A stretch of DNA of 64,000 bases, taken from the NCBI RefSeq assembly GCF_023006325.1, contig NZ_JAINDF010000008.1, positions 94,853 to 158,852 on the forward strand, written 5' to 3'. The translations under genes and the position numbers were made by a program. Under the pieces are notes generated by a model that ran no database searches, had not been told where the DNA came from, and saw nothing but the letters and a program-made list of their open reading frames with translations. Of this stretch, positions 8,910-18,269 are shown one piece after another. Position 1 is the stretch's first letter; each line of letters starts with the position of its first letter. The stretch comes from Kordiimonas marina. Its GTDB lineage: Bacteria; Pseudomonadota; Alphaproteobacteria; Sphingomonadales; Kordiimonadaceae.

Positions 8910-11726
8910 ATGTTCGACAATGCCGACCAGGGGAAAAGTGAAGCCCGCCGCCAGCATCTTTCGGCGGCCTATGATATTGCAAGCGGTCTGATGGACGGCA
9001 GCAAGACCCTGGCTGGTATTGAGAAGGACGTCAAAGCGCTCGGCAAGCCGTGTCTTGAGGGGCGGCTGAAACGTCTGTCCGACCAGTGGCAGAGCCTGAG
9101 CGTGGCTGAGAATGAAGGCCGGCTGGCCGCGCTTGTCGTGCGCCTGTCCGAAGGTGCGGACAGGGAGAAGCTGGCTTTTGAAGCTTTTGCCGCCAAGCTG
9201 GAAGAGGAGGTCGCGGGCCTCGTCTTCACCGCGCACCCGACCTTTTCCTTCTCCGACGATGCCTGGACCTATGCCCGCGCTTACCTTGGCGCGCTCGCGG
9301 ACGGTGAAGCAGCGGCCGAAGCCGCCACGGCCCACGTGCAGGTGGATGCCGTGCAGCCGACCCGCTCCCCGACCCTGCATGAGGAGCTGGAATATGCCGG
9401 GGTCGCGGTCGGCAACACCCGCCGCGCGATCCGCCGCCTTTACGGCATCATCTTCGATACCGCCGCCGGGCTGTACCCGGATGAGTACCGTGCCCTCCGT
9501 CCGCGGCTTGCCACGGTGGCAAGCTGGGTCGGGTTCGACCTTGATGGCCGCACCGATATCGATTGGTCGCTCGGGCTTTTGTTCCGCTACCGCTCGGCCC
9601 TTGACGGGCTTGACGAATGTCTGGGCCTTGCGCGCAGTCTGAAGTTCGAAGGCGCGGGTGCGACACGGGAATGGGCGATTGTCCGCGCCGGCTTCGAGGA
9701 CCTGCGTGACTGTTTCGCCCTTGGGGCCCGCACGCTCGAAGATCACAAGAATTCGCCCACCGGCCTTGGCAAGCTCAACCAGGTTGCGGTTGAAAATGAA
9801 ACCCGCAAGGAAGAAGCCGCCAAGCGCATCAATGCCGCGTTCGAAACGCTGCTGGGTCAGCCGCTCGGGCACGCGGAATGGCGCGGTGCAGCCATGCTCT
9901 ATAGCGAATGGCGCGCCATCGGCCTTGGCTTCAGCCATATCCACTTCCGCCTGAATGCCGCCCAGCTGCATAACGCCATCGGCCCAGAAATCCACCTGAC
10001 CAAGGCCCCGGACCAAAGCGCCATGCGCCGCCACTTCCTGGCTGCGATCAGCGAAAAGCTGGATAGTGTGACGGCCAAGACCATCCATTACGGCACGCTG
10101 TCGCGTGAGCAGACGACAGCCAAGCGCGTCTTCATGATGGCCGCGCAATTCAAGAAACATTTCGATTCCGAAACGAAAATCCGGATGCTGGTGGCGGAAT
10201 CGGATACGCCCTTCACGCTCCTGACCGCGCTTTATTATGCCCGGCTGTTCGGCGTGGAGGATTATGTCGAAATCTCACCGCTGTTTGAAACCGCTGTCGG
10301 CCTTGAACGCGGCGACCGGGTGATCGCCGAGCTGCTCGATAACCCGCACTTTCTTGATTATATCAAGAAACAGGGCCGTTTCTGCCTGCAGCTCGGTTTC
10401 TCGGACAGTGGCCGCTATATCGGCCAGCCCGCCGCCACGCTCGCCATCGAACGCTTCAAGATCAGGCTGGTCCGGCTTTGGAAAGCCCGTGGGCTTGGTG
10501 ACGTGCAGCTGCTGTTTTTCGACACCCATGGGGAATCGATCGGCCGCGGCGCTTATCCGTTCGGGCTGAAGAAGCGCTTCCTTTATACCCATTCACCGCG
10601 GGTGCGGGAGGCGCTGGCCACACTCGCCCGGCCGGAAAAGCATGAGGTCAGCTTCCAGGGCGGGGAGGGCTTCCTATGGTTCCTGGCTGAAAGCACGGCG
10701 TTTGCAACGCTCACCGATTTTCTTGAGGTCCGGTTCGACAGCTATTCGACCGAGGATGACCGTCTCTATGAAGAAAAGGGCTGGTCGCTCGATTTCTTCC
10801 TCACGCTCGTCGAATATCAGAACCACCTGACCGACCATAAAGGTTATATCCGGCTGATCGACAGCATTGGCCGCAGCCTTCTGTTCCCCACGGGCTCGCG
10901 CTCCATGCGGCGGCAGGGGGCAGGGGCGGTGCATCAGCGGCTGGAACGCATCTCGCAGATACGGGCGATTCCGAACAATGCGGTGCTGCAGCAGCTTGGC
11001 TATCTCGCCAACAGTTGCGCCGGGTTCGGCACCGCCATTTCCCGTTCGCCCGACCAGTTCAACGCTATCCATGCGAGTTCCGACCGGTTGCAGATGGTAA
11101 CGAGCCTTGCGGTCGCGGCGCTCAACCGCTCCGACGTCGGGGTGATTGAGGCTTATTCCAAGCTCCTCACGCCCGGTTACTGGCTGGACCGCGCCGACGC
11201 CAGCAGTGGCATGGAACACCGTGCCCAGCTCCGCCGTCTGTCGCGCCTTTTGGAAGGTCTGTTTGAGGCGGATTCGGTCGAGGCCTGTATCCGCAAGCTG
11301 CGCCGGGACGCCGGGATGCTGACGGATGCGCTCAGCGAAAACAGCCCGGCTGCGTTCGACAGTGTCGGGGATGACGACCTGGATGCCCTGCACCAGCTCC
11401 GCATCGGGTTGATCCAGTATATTTATCTGATGGCGATGGAAATTCCGCGTTTCTCCACCCGTTTCGATTTCTCGCTGGAGGAACTGCTGGTCGAACTGCT
11501 GCACCTCGAAGTGCCGGATACGGTCGCCCAGCTCCGCAAAATCTTCCCCGAAGCCCCGCTTGAGAAGGATGATGAGGTCTACGGTGAGGAAACCACCTAT
11601 GAAGGCGGCTCCACCGCGGGCTATGAGGAAGTGCACCGCAATATCCTCGACAAGCTCGATCAGGCCTACAGGCTTGTCCTTAACATCAGCGGGCTCATCG
11701 CCTTGAAGGCGGGGGCCTTTGGCTAG
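8910..11726 (+). CDS. ppc: Divergent phosphoenolpyruvate carboxylase
   Basis: 938 residues, close to the usual 880-960. PEP carboxylase adds bicarbonate to PEP to give oxaloacetate. Landmarks in order are FTAHPT (catalytic-type His109), SWVGFDLDGR (normally SWMGGDRDGN), SPLFET at 457-461, LGFSDSGR near 495-502, FFDTHGESIGRG at 536-547, GSRSMRR at 662-668, IRAIP at 684-688 and a C-terminal Gly. In E. coli numbering, Arg587, Arg699 and Arg713 equivalents appear kept. The FHGRGGS loop is replaced: His579 and Arg581 positions become Asp and His, and Lys546 becomes Arg. It may be a distinct alphaproteobacterial PEPC class or one with altered activity. A LacI-type operator precedes it. Confidence 0.82.
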   Translation: MFDNADQGKSEARRQHLSAAYDIASGLMDGSKTLAGIEKDVKALGKPCLEGRLKRLSDQWQSLSVAENEGRLAALVVRLSEGADREKLAFEAFAAKLEEEVAGLVFTAHPTFSFSDDAWTYARAYLGALADGEAAAEAATAHVQVDAVQPTRSPTLHEELEYAGVAVGNTRRAIRRLYGIIFDTAAGLYPDEYRALRPRLATVASWVGFDLDGRTDIDWSLGLLFRYRSALDGLDECLGLARSLKFEGAGATREWAIVRAGFEDLRDCFALGARTLEDHKNSPTGLGKLNQVAVENETRKEEAAKRINAAFETLLGQPLGHAEWRGAAMLYSEWRAIGLGFSHIHFRLNAAQLHNAIGPEIHLTKAPDQSAMRRHFLAAISEKLDSVTAKTIHYGTLSREQTTAKRVFMMAAQFKKHFDSETKIRMLVAESDTPFTLLTALYYARLFGVEDYVEISPLFETAVGLERGDRVIAELLDNPHFLDYIKKQGRFCLQLGFSDSGRYIGQPAATLAIERFKIRLVRLWKARGLGDVQLLFFDTHGESIGRGAYPFGLKKRFLYTHSPRVREALATLARPEKHEVSFQGGEGFLWFLAESTAFATLTDFLEVRFDSYSTEDDRLYEEKGWSLDFFLTLVEYQNHLTDHKGYIRLIDSIGRSLLFPTGSRSMRRQGAGAVHQRLERISQIRAIPNNAVLQQLGYLANSCAGFGTAISRSPDQFNAIHASSDRLQMVTSLAVAALNRSDVGVIEAYSKLLTPGYWLDRADASSGMEHRAQLRRLSRLLEGLFEADSVEACIRKLRRDAGMLTDALSENSPAAFDSVGDDDLDALHQLRIGLIQYIYLMAMEIPRFSTRFDFSLEELLVELLHLEVPDTVAQLRKIFPEAPLEKDDEVYGEETTYEGGSTAGYEEVHRNILDKLDQAYRLVLNISGLIALKAGAFG

Positions 11727-11747
11727 GCCTCTAAGCCGGGCTTATGC

Positions 11748-11799
11748 GGGCCGACCGGCAAAAGCGCCGGTCCCCGGCCCGTTCTGCGGTTTTGCCGCA
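11748..11799 (+). terminator. Double hairpin after PEP carboxylase
   Basis: GGGCC-g-ACCGGC (11748-11759) pairs with GCCGGT-cccc-GGCCC (11766-11780). A second hairpin TGCGG/CCGCA follows at 11785-11799. There is no long U tract. Placed between the ppc stop and the zwf promoter, it most likely ends or shields the ppc transcript. Confidence 0.5.
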
Positions 11800-11826
11800 T
11801 GTCGTAAATATGGCAGTTTTCGGAAA

Positions 11827-11855
11827 TTGACAGCGCTATCATTTGTGCGTAGGGT
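11827..11855 (+). promoter_or_regulatory. Promoter with LacI-type operator upstream of zwf
   Basis: TGACAGCGCTATCA (11828-11841) is identical to the ppc site. It overlaps a consensus -35 TTGACA (11827-11832); a weak -10 TAGGGT lies 17 bp downstream (11850-11855). The operator should control the whole zwf-pgl-edd-eda unit. Confidence 0.8.
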
Positions 11856-11878
11856 CCACCGCCTGGGAGTAACTTGGG

Positions 11879-13369
11879 ATGTCTGACATGGTTGAAGCGT
11901 TTGACCTGGTAATTTTTGGCGGCACGGGGGACCTGTCCCGCCGCAAGCTGTTGCCGGCGCTCTTTTCCGGCTTTGCCGCCGGTGTGGTGCCGGAAGGCAG
12001 CCGTATTCTGCTGACCTCGCGCTCCGGCCTTGAAGGTCCGGTGGATGCCTGGCTCAAGCAGATTTTCGCTGAAACCGAGCCCGCGTGCGGTCAGGACGAG
12101 AAAGCGCTGAGCGACTTTGCCGCCATGGTGCAGGTCATCGAACTTGGCCTCGTCGAAGGGGGTAAGGATTGGGACAATCTCACTGCCATCCTGAATGCCG
12201 AGCCCGAGCATCCGATCGTCCATTTCCTGGCGATCCCACCGGCGCTGTTCACCAGCACCTGTGATCTGCTGGGACAATATGGCCTGAATGGCGAGCGCGC
12301 CCGCGTCGTGCTTGAAAAGCCGCTCGGCCACAGCCTGAAGTCGGCCCGCGCGATCAATGAGGATGTCGGCCGGACGTTTGGGGAAGAGCAGACGTTCCGC
12401 ATCGACCATTATCTCGGCAAGGAAGCCGTCCAGAACCTGCTCGCGCTCCGCTTCTCCAACATATTGTTCGAGGAACTGTGGAGCGGCCGCACCATCGACC
12501 ATATCCAGATCACCATTGCCGAAAACCAGGGTGTGAAAGGCCGCGCCGGTTTCTATGAAGGCACCGGCGCCCTGCGTGACATGGTGCAGAACCACCTGTT
12601 GCAGCTTCTCTGCCTCGTGGCGATGGAACCGCCGGCCCGGCTTGAGGCTGACAGCATCCGCGAGGAAAAGCTCAAGGTGCTCAAATCCCTCAAGCCGCTT
12701 GACGGCCAGGAGATCGAGCGCAATGTGGTGCGCGCGCAATATGTTGCAGGCGCCATGCAGGGCGAGGCCGTTGGCGGCTATGCCGAGGACCTCAACCTTG
12801 AGGAGCCCTCGAACACCGAAACCTTCGTGGCGATCAAGGCGCATATCGAAAACTGGCGCTGGGCTGGCGTGCCTTTCTACCTGCGCACAGGCAAGCGCCT
12901 GCCGGACCGGTTCGCTGAAATCGTCATCCAGTTCAAGAATGTGCCGCACTCGCCGCATCCGGCCTGGGGCACGAACCTGAGCCCGAACCGCTTCATCATC
13001 CGCCTGCAGCCGGAAGACCATCTGGCGCTTCGGATGATGGTGAAGAACCATTCGGCCAAGGGCGAGGCGCTCAGGGAAGTCGAGATGAACCTCGATGTGG
13101 TTGACGCAGGCGCTGATGCCGTGCGCATCGGCCCGTACCTGCGCCTGATCCTCGATACGGTCGCAGGCGATCAGAGCCTGTTTGTCCACCGGGACGAGGT
13201 CGAGCACGCCTGGCGCTGGGTCGACCGCATCATCGACCATTGGCAGGACAGTGGCGAGCCGCCGCTGCCGTATCCGGCCGGGACGTGGGGGCCTTATGAG
13301 GCACATGACCTGATGACCCATGACAAACGTCAGTGGTTCCATGAAATGGGCAAACGGGTACAAAAATGA
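11879..13369 (+). CDS. zwf: Glucose-6-phosphate 1-dehydrogenase
   Basis: 496 residues, normal length. It oxidises glucose 6-phosphate to 6-phosphogluconolactone with NAD(P)+, the entry step to the Entner-Doudoroff route. The nucleotide-binding motif GGTGDLSRRKLLPAL is at residues 14-28. The active-site signature RIDHYLGKE is at 174-182, followed by the ALRFSN block. First gene of the zwf-pgl-edd-eda cluster, with a LacI-type operator at its promoter. Its stop overlaps the pgl start by four bases (ATGA), implying translational coupling. Confidence 0.97.
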   Translation: MSDMVEAFDLVIFGGTGDLSRRKLLPALFSGFAAGVVPEGSRILLTSRSGLEGPVDAWLKQIFAETEPACGQDEKALSDFAAMVQVIELGLVEGGKDWDNLTAILNAEPEHPIVHFLAIPPALFTSTCDLLGQYGLNGERARVVLEKPLGHSLKSARAINEDVGRTFGEEQTFRIDHYLGKEAVQNLLALRFSNILFEELWSGRTIDHIQITIAENQGVKGRAGFYEGTGALRDMVQNHLLQLLCLVAMEPPARLEADSIREEKLKVLKSLKPLDGQEIERNVVRAQYVAGAMQGEAVGGYAEDLNLEEPSNTETFVAIKAHIENWRWAGVPFYLRTGKRLPDRFAEIVIQFKNVPHSPHPAWGTNLSPNRFIIRLQPEDHLALRMMVKNHSAKGEALREVEMNLDVVDAGADAVRIGPYLRLILDTVAGDQSLFVHRDEVEHAWRWVDRIIDHWQDSGEPPLPYPAGTWGPYEAHDLMTHDKRQWFHEMGKRVQK

Positions 13370-14067
13370 CAACGGCCTGGCACTGTTATGACCGCCGCGA
13401 CATGATGGTCGCGGCCCTGCGCGATGCCACGGTGGCAAAGCTCCGGGAAAGCCTGACCAAATACGGCCGGGCGGCCTGGGCTGTCTCCGGCGGGTCGACG
13501 CCTGCGCCGCTGTTCGAGGCCATGTCGGCCGTGCCGCTCGATTGGGCGCATGTGGACGTGGCGCTGGTTGACGAACGCTGGGTCGGGACCGACCATCCGC
13601 GGTCCAACGAAGCGTTTGTCCGGGGCTGCCTGAAGAAGAACAAGGCCAAGGATGCGCGCATCATCGGCATGAAAACGCCGCATGAACACGCCGCCGAAGC
13701 CGCGGCGACCGTGAATGCCCGCTATGCGCTGATCCCGCGCGCGTTCGACAGCGTGCTTTTGGGGCTGGGGCCGGATGGTCACACCGCCTCGCTGTTCCCG
13801 GGTGCCGAAGGGCTTGAAAAAGCCTTCGATATGAAAGGCAAGCGCACCTGCGCGGCCTTGAAGGCGATCAAGAGCGACGTCACCGGCGATGAGGTCGAAC
13901 GCATGAGCCTGACCGCCCCCGCGATCGCCTGCGCGCACCATGTCGCGCTGATGATTACGGGTGAAGACAAGAAAAAGGTGCTGCAGGAAGCACTGTCCAC
14001 GAAGCGCGATTTGCCGGTGGCGCGGCTCGCCGAGGTCGTGGATATTGATATTTATTGGGCGCCCTGA
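13366..14067 (+). CDS. pgl: 6-phosphogluconolactonase
   Basis: 233 residues, DevB-type. It hydrolyses 6-phosphogluconolactone to 6-phosphogluconate. Family blocks visible are AVSGGSTPAPLFEAM (about 39-53), the VALVDERWVGTDHPRSN catalytic region and LLGLGPDGHTASLFPG. Overlaps zwf by ATGA and lies 27 bp before edd. Confidence 0.96.
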   Translation: MTTAWHCYDRRDMMVAALRDATVAKLRESLTKYGRAAWAVSGGSTPAPLFEAMSAVPLDWAHVDVALVDERWVGTDHPRSNEAFVRGCLKKNKAKDARIIGMKTPHEHAAEAAATVNARYALIPRAFDSVLLGLGPDGHTASLFPGAEGLEKAFDMKGKRTCAALKAIKSDVTGDEVERMSLTAPAIACAHHVALMITGEDKKKVLQEALSTKRDLPVARLAEVVDIDIYWAP

Positions 14068-14094
14068 CCTTTATGGGGCGCGAGGGAGTATAAG

Positions 14095-15894
14095 ATGACC
14101 CATCCGGCGCTTTTGGAAATCACAGCCCGCATCCGGGACCGCTCGAAAGACAGCCGCGCGGCCTATATGGCGCGGGTTCAGGCGATGCGGGACCAGGGCC
14201 GGGCGCGGCCCAGGCTTTCCTGCGGCAATCTCGCCCACGCCATGGCGGCGTGTTCCGAGGGTGAGAAGGCCAAATATATGAAGGACGGCATGATCAATGT
14301 CGCCATCGTCAGCGCCTATAATGACATGCTCTCCGCCCACCAGCCCTATCACCGGATGCTGGATGAAGTGAAGGAAGCGGTCCTGAATGCGGGCGCGGTT
14401 GCGCAGATGGCGGGCGGTGTGCCAGCCATGTGTGACGGCGTAACCCAAGGCCAGACCGGTATGGAACTGTCGCTCTTCAGCCGTGACGTGATCGCCATGG
14501 CGACCGCAATCGCCATGAGCCATAACGTGTTTGACGCAGGTCTCCTGTTCGGCATCTGCGACAAGATCGTGCCGGGGCTTCTGATCGGCGCGCTTTCCTT
14601 CGGTCACCTGCCGTTCGTGTTCGTGCCTGCGGGGCCGATGCCGACCGGCATTTCCAACTCGGAAAAAGCCAAGGTGCGCCAGCTCTATGCTGAAGGCAAA
14701 GTCGGCAAGAATGAGCTGCTCGAAAGCGAATCCCGCGCCTACCACAGCCCGGGCACCTGCACCTTCTATGGCACCGCCAACTCCAACCAGATGATGCTGG
14801 AGATGATGGGCCTCCAGCTGCCGGGCTCAAGCTTCGTGAACCCGTCCGACCCGCTCCGCCGTCCGCTCGATGATGCGGCGGCAGAACGCGTGGTCAAGCT
14901 GGCGGACAGTGAAAACCCGCTTGGCATCGGCGACATGGTCGATGTCGAAACCATCGTCAACGGCATGGTTGGCTTGCTGGCGACTGGCGGCTCCACCAAC
15001 CACACGCTCCATATCGTTGCGATCGCGGCGGCTGCGGGCATCAAGGTGACGTGGCAGGATTTTTCCGACCTTTCGAACATCATCCCGCTCTTGACCCGGG
15101 TTTACCCGAACGGCACCGCGGATGTGAACGCCTTCCAGCGCGCGGGCGGCACGCCGTTCGTGATCCGCGAACTGCTCAGCGAAGGCCTTCTGCATGAAGA
15201 TGTCGACACCATCGTCGGTCATGGCCTCGCGCCTTTCGGCACCATGCCGGGGCTGAAGGACGGCAAGCTGGCGTGGCACGCCTCGGCCGATGTGCCGGGT
15301 GACGATATGATCATCCGCACCATCGACCGGCCGTTCCAGGGCCATGGCGGCCTCGCCGTGCTGCAGGGCGAGCTGGGCGAAGCGGTGATCAAGACCTCCG
15401 CGGTCAAGCCCGAGCATCAGGTGGTCGAAGCGCCCGCCATCGTGTTCGAGGATCAGGATGACCTGCTGACCGCCTACAAGGCCGGTGAGCTTGAGAAGGA
15501 TTTCATCGCCGTCGTCCGCTTCCAGGGGCCGAAAGCCAACGGCATGCCGGAGCTGCATAAGCTGACGCCGTCCCTTGGTGTGCTGCAGGACAAGGGCTTC
15601 CACGTCGCCCTGGTGACCGACGGCCGCATGTCCGGCGCGTCCGGCAAGGTGCCCGCGGCGATCCATGTCACGCCGGAAGCGGCGAACGGTGGCCCGATCG
15701 CACGGGTGAAAACCGGGGACATGATCCGGCTGGATGCCGAGGCGGGCACGCTGACGCTCATGGTGGACGCGGACGAATTCGCGGCCCGCACACCCGCGAC
15801 CGCGCCGGTGGTGGCAGACACCTTCGGCCGCAACCTGTTCGCGCCCATGCGCGCGCTGGTCGGTCCCGCGGGCGAAGGCGGCACTGTATTTTAA
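14095..15894 (+). CDS. edd: Phosphogluconate dehydratase
   Basis: 599 residues. It dehydrates 6-phosphogluconate to KDPG, the signature Entner-Doudoroff step, using an iron-sulfur cluster. IlvD/Edd family blocks present include [48 protein letters not shown] and [18 protein letters not shown]. The length and the [17 protein letters not shown] region favour Edd over dihydroxyacid dehydratase. A glucokinase gene, which often follows edd in alphaproteobacteria, is absent here. Confidence 0.96.
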   Translation: MTHPALLEITARIRDRSKDSRAAYMARVQAMRDQGRARPRLSCGNLAHAMAACSEGEKAKYMKDGMINVAIVSAYNDMLSAHQPYHRMLDEVKEAVLNAGAVAQMAGGVPAMCDGVTQGQTGMELSLFSRDVIAMATAIAMSHNVFDAGLLFGICDKIVPGLLIGALSFGHLPFVFVPAGPMPTGISNSEKAKVRQLYAEGKVGKNELLESESRAYHSPGTCTFYGTANSNQMMLEMMGLQLPGSSFVNPSDPLRRPLDDAAAERVVKLADSENPLGIGDMVDVETIVNGMVGLLATGGSTNHTLHIVAIAAAAGIKVTWQDFSDLSNIIPLLTRVYPNGTADVNAFQRAGGTPFVIRELLSEGLLHEDVDTIVGHGLAPFGTMPGLKDGKLAWHASADVPGDDMIIRTIDRPFQGHGGLAVLQGELGEAVIKTSAVKPEHQVVEAPAIVFEDQDDLLTAYKAGELEKDFIAVVRFQGPKANGMPELHKLTPSLGVLQDKGFHVALVTDGRMSGASGKVPAAIHVTPEAANGGPIARVKTGDMIRLDAEAGTLTLMVDADEFAARTPATAPVVADTFGRNLFAPMRALVGPAGEGGTVF

Positions 15895-15900
15895 TATTGG

Positions 15901-15997
15901 TCGTCACCCGCCGACTTGATCGGCGGGTCCAGGAACACGCAAGCCCATATGTCATGAAGGTGTTCCTAGATTCGCCGGTTAAACCGGCGAATGACGA
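15901..15997 (+). repeat. Compound palindromic repeat (cruciform type), copy 1
   Basis: The outer inverted ends TCGTCA/TGACGA enclose two arms, CCCGCCGA-cttga-TCGGCGGG (15907-15927) and TTCGCCGGTT-a-AACCGGCGAA (15971-15991). An internal pair AGGAACAC (15931-15938)/GTGTTCCT (15960-15967) closes a central stem. It is folded as a multi-arm junction, the layout of alphaproteobacterial intergenic palindromic elements. Copy 3 at 44972-45055 is the same element inverted. This copy sits inside the edd-eda transcript. Confidence 0.85.
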
Positions 15998-16041
15998 GGA
16001 TAGAGATTTGTTCCGTTAGCGGGATTTTGAGAGAAGAGAAC

Positions 16042-16677
16042 ATGGTCACAGTTGAACAGGTAATGAAGATGGGCCCGGTCATTCCGGTGCTGGCGTTCAA
16101 AAGTGCGGAAGAAGCCGTCGGCGTATGCCGCGCGCTTTATGAAGCCGGTATCCGGGTGTTTGAAATCACCCTCCGGCACGAAAGTGCGCTCGATGCCATC
16201 AAGGCGGTGAAGGCGGACCTGCCGGACGATGCCATCATCGGCGCGGGCACCGTGCTGAGCCCCGAGCTTGCCAAAGCCGCCGTCGATGCGGGCTGTGCCT
16301 TCGGGGTGAGCCCCGGCCTGACCCCGGCGCTGGCCGAGGCCGTCAAGGCGCTCAACTTCCCGTTCCTGCCCGGTGTGGCGACCCTCAGCGAAGCCATGCA
16401 GGCGCGCGAATGGGGCTTCACCGCGCTCAAATTCTTCCCGGCCTCGGTCTCCGGCGGTCCGGCGTTCCTCAAGGCGGTTCACAGCGTGCTGCCGGACTTG
16501 ATCTTCTGCCCGACCGGCGGCATCAAGGCAGGCACGGCGGCCGACTACCGCGCGGTCCCGAGTGTGGTGACGGTCGGCGGTTCGTGGCTTACCCCGCGCG
16601 GCAGCGATGGCAGCATCGACCTGGCGACCGTGAAGGAACTGGCCGAAGAAGCGCTTTCGGCCTCTGACGACCGCTGA
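16042..16677 (+). CDS. eda: 2-dehydro-3-deoxy-phosphogluconate (KDPG) aldolase
   Basis: 211 residues from ATG 16042, which follows GAGAGAAGAG; an in-frame upstream extension is not family-like. It cleaves KDPG to pyruvate and glyceraldehyde 3-phosphate. The catalytic Glu lies in EITLRHES (Glu41) and the Schiff-base Lys in TALKFFPAS (Lys130), with the GAGTVL phosphate-site loop between them. Last gene of the Entner-Doudoroff cluster, separated from edd by 147 bp that hold a palindromic repeat, which might tune its expression. Confidence 0.96.
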   Translation: MVTVEQVMKMGPVIPVLAFKSAEEAVGVCRALYEAGIRVFEITLRHESALDAIKAVKADLPDDAIIGAGTVLSPELAKAAVDAGCAFGVSPGLTPALAEAVKALNFPFLPGVATLSEAMQAREWGFTALKFFPASVSGGPAFLKAVHSVLPDLIFCPTGGIKAGTAADYRAVPSVVTVGGSWLTPRGSDGSIDLATVKELAEEALSASDDR

Positions 16678-16704
16678 CATCCTCTGCTTCCTGTTCACCG
16701 GTTT

Positions 16705-16730
16705 GATCTTTCTCTAAAAGCAAAAAGATC
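16705..16730 (+). terminator. Hairpin after eda
   Basis: GATCTTT (16705-16711) pairs with AAAGATC (16724-16730), and CCGG blocks outside may extend the stem. It lies 27 bp after the eda stop and has no U run. Probable end of the zwf-eda transcript. Confidence 0.4.
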
Positions 16731-16796
16731 CGCCACCGGACCTGGGCCGTATACTGGACCTGTAAGGACAGGACCAGAACGGAGCCACCCGGCACT

Positions 16797-18269
16797 ATGA
16801 ACCCGATTATCGTGTTGATGAACGGCGGGCTCAGGCTCGACGATCAGCCCGCGCTTGCGGCTGCAGCGGCCAAGGGCGCGCCCATTCTGCCGCTTTTCGT
16901 GATGGACGATGCCGCCCACGGGCAGTGGGCCATGGGGGCAGCGTCACGCTGGTGGCTCAGGCAGTCGCTGACATCGCTTTCCCAGTCGTTCGAGGACATC
17001 GGCAGCAGGCTCATCCTGCGCACAGGCGACACGGCGGACGTGGCGGATGCCCTCGTTGCGGAAACCGGTGCAAGCGGGCTTTATATGCTCAGGGGCTACA
17101 GCCCGACCGCGCGCAAGCTGGAAGCTGTGCTGCATGACCTGTGCGCCATGCGCGCTATCGAGTGCCGCCGGTTTTCTGGCAGCTTGCTGATTGAGCCTGA
17201 ACATATCGCGACAGGTGGGGGCACGCCCTACACCGTTTTCACACCCTTCTGGCGCCGCGCGCGGGAGCTTGTTCAAACCTTCACCCCCACACCTGCACCC
17301 AAACGGCTGTCGGCCCCGGACACATGGCCGGAAAGCACACCGCTTGCTGCCTTGAAGCTGGACCCGGTGCCCGCCGCATGGGCGGAGCCCATCGCCGCCA
17401 ACTGGCTGCCGGGCGAGGCGGGCGCGCGGGTGATGCTGGAAAAATTCGTGGCCGAGGTGATGGTGGGCTACAAGGCGGGCCGGGATATTCCGGGCACCGA
17501 AGGCACCTCACGCCTGTCACCCTATCTGGCGCACGGCGAAATAAGCATCCGACGGATCTGGCACGCGTGCCAGAAGGCCGCCGCGCTTGATGAAGGGGCT
17601 GCGGGTGGCTCTGAGGCGTACCTGAGGGAGATCGGCTGGCGCGAATTCGCCCACCATCTGCTTTATCATTTCCCCGACCTGCCGCAGAAGAACCTCAAGG
17701 CCCAGTTCGATGCCTTCCCCTGGCGGGAAGGGGATGGCGCGGCCCTCAAGGAATGGCGGCAGGGCCTGACCGGATTCCCGATTGTCGACGCCGGTATGCG
17801 GGAGCTATGGCAAACCGGCTGGATGCATAACCGCGTGCGCATGATTGTCGCCTCCTTCCTGGTGAAGGACCTTTTGTGGCACTGGCATGATGGCGCCAAA
17901 TGGTTCTGGGACACGCTGGTGGATGCGGACCTCGCCAATAACACCATGGGCTGGCAGTGGGTCGCTGGCTGCGGGCCGGATGCCGCGCCGTATTTCCGGA
18001 TTTTCAACCCCATCACGCAGGGGGAGAAGTTCGACCCGGACGGCGCCTATGTCCGTCGTTTCGTACCGGAACTGGCCGCTCTGCCGGACGCCTATATCCA
18101 CAAGCCGTTTGAGGCGCCCGCGGAGGTGTTGAGGGCAGCAGGTGTCACGCTCGGTGTTACCTATCCGAAGCCGATGGTCGACCGCAAGCTCGCCCGGGAG
18201 CGTGCGCTCGCGGCGCTCGCCAGCACTCGGGCGGATCAAGTCCAATCCCTTTGTCATACCGGGGCTTGA
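16797..18269 (+). CDS. phrB: Deoxyribodipyrimidine photolyase (class I CPD type)
   Basis: 490 residues. It repairs UV-made cyclobutane pyrimidine dimers using FADH- and a light antenna. The N-terminal antenna domain begins IVLMNGGLRLDDQPAL, a variant of the usual FRNDLRxxDNPAL. The C-terminal FAD domain shows EGTSRLSPYLAHGEIS, REIGWREFAHHLL, MHNRVRMIVASFLVKDL and DADLANNTMGWQWVAGCG, all typical of photolyases rather than cryptochromes. The last residues and the stop codon are encoded by a palindromic repeat that begins at 18252, so the C-terminus is probably altered from the ancestral one. Confidence 0.93.
   Translation: MNPIIVLMNGGLRLDDQPALAAAAAKGAPILPLFVMDDAAHGQWAMGAASRWWLRQSLTSLSQSFEDIGSRLILRTGDTADVADALVAETGASGLYMLRGYSPTARKLEAVLHDLCAMRAIECRRFSGSLLIEPEHIATGGGTPYTVFTPFWRRARELVQTFTPTPAPKRLSAPDTWPESTPLAALKLDPVPAAWAEPIAANWLPGEAGARVMLEKFVAEVMVGYKAGRDIPGTEGTSRLSPYLAHGEISIRRIWHACQKAAALDEGAAGGSEAYLREIGWREFAHHLLYHFPDLPQKNLKAQFDAFPWREGDGAALKEWRQGLTGFPIVDAGMRELWQTGWMHNRVRMIVASFLVKDLLWHWHDGAKWFWDTLVDADLANNTMGWQWVAGCGPDAAPYFRIFNPITQGEKFDPDGAYVRRFVPELAALPDAYIHKPFEAPAEVLRAAGVTLGVTYPKPMVDRKLARERALAALASTRADQVQSLCHTGA

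Noticed and set aside
11723..13438. A 571-codon minus-strand open frame
   Set aside because: Fully opposite zwf, whose motifs are intact; its translation has no protein-like character.
15901..15997. tRNA-like fold from the multi-arm palindrome
   Set aside because: No T-loop consensus or CCA-acceptor geometry; the shape comes from nested palindromes and recurs at 44972.
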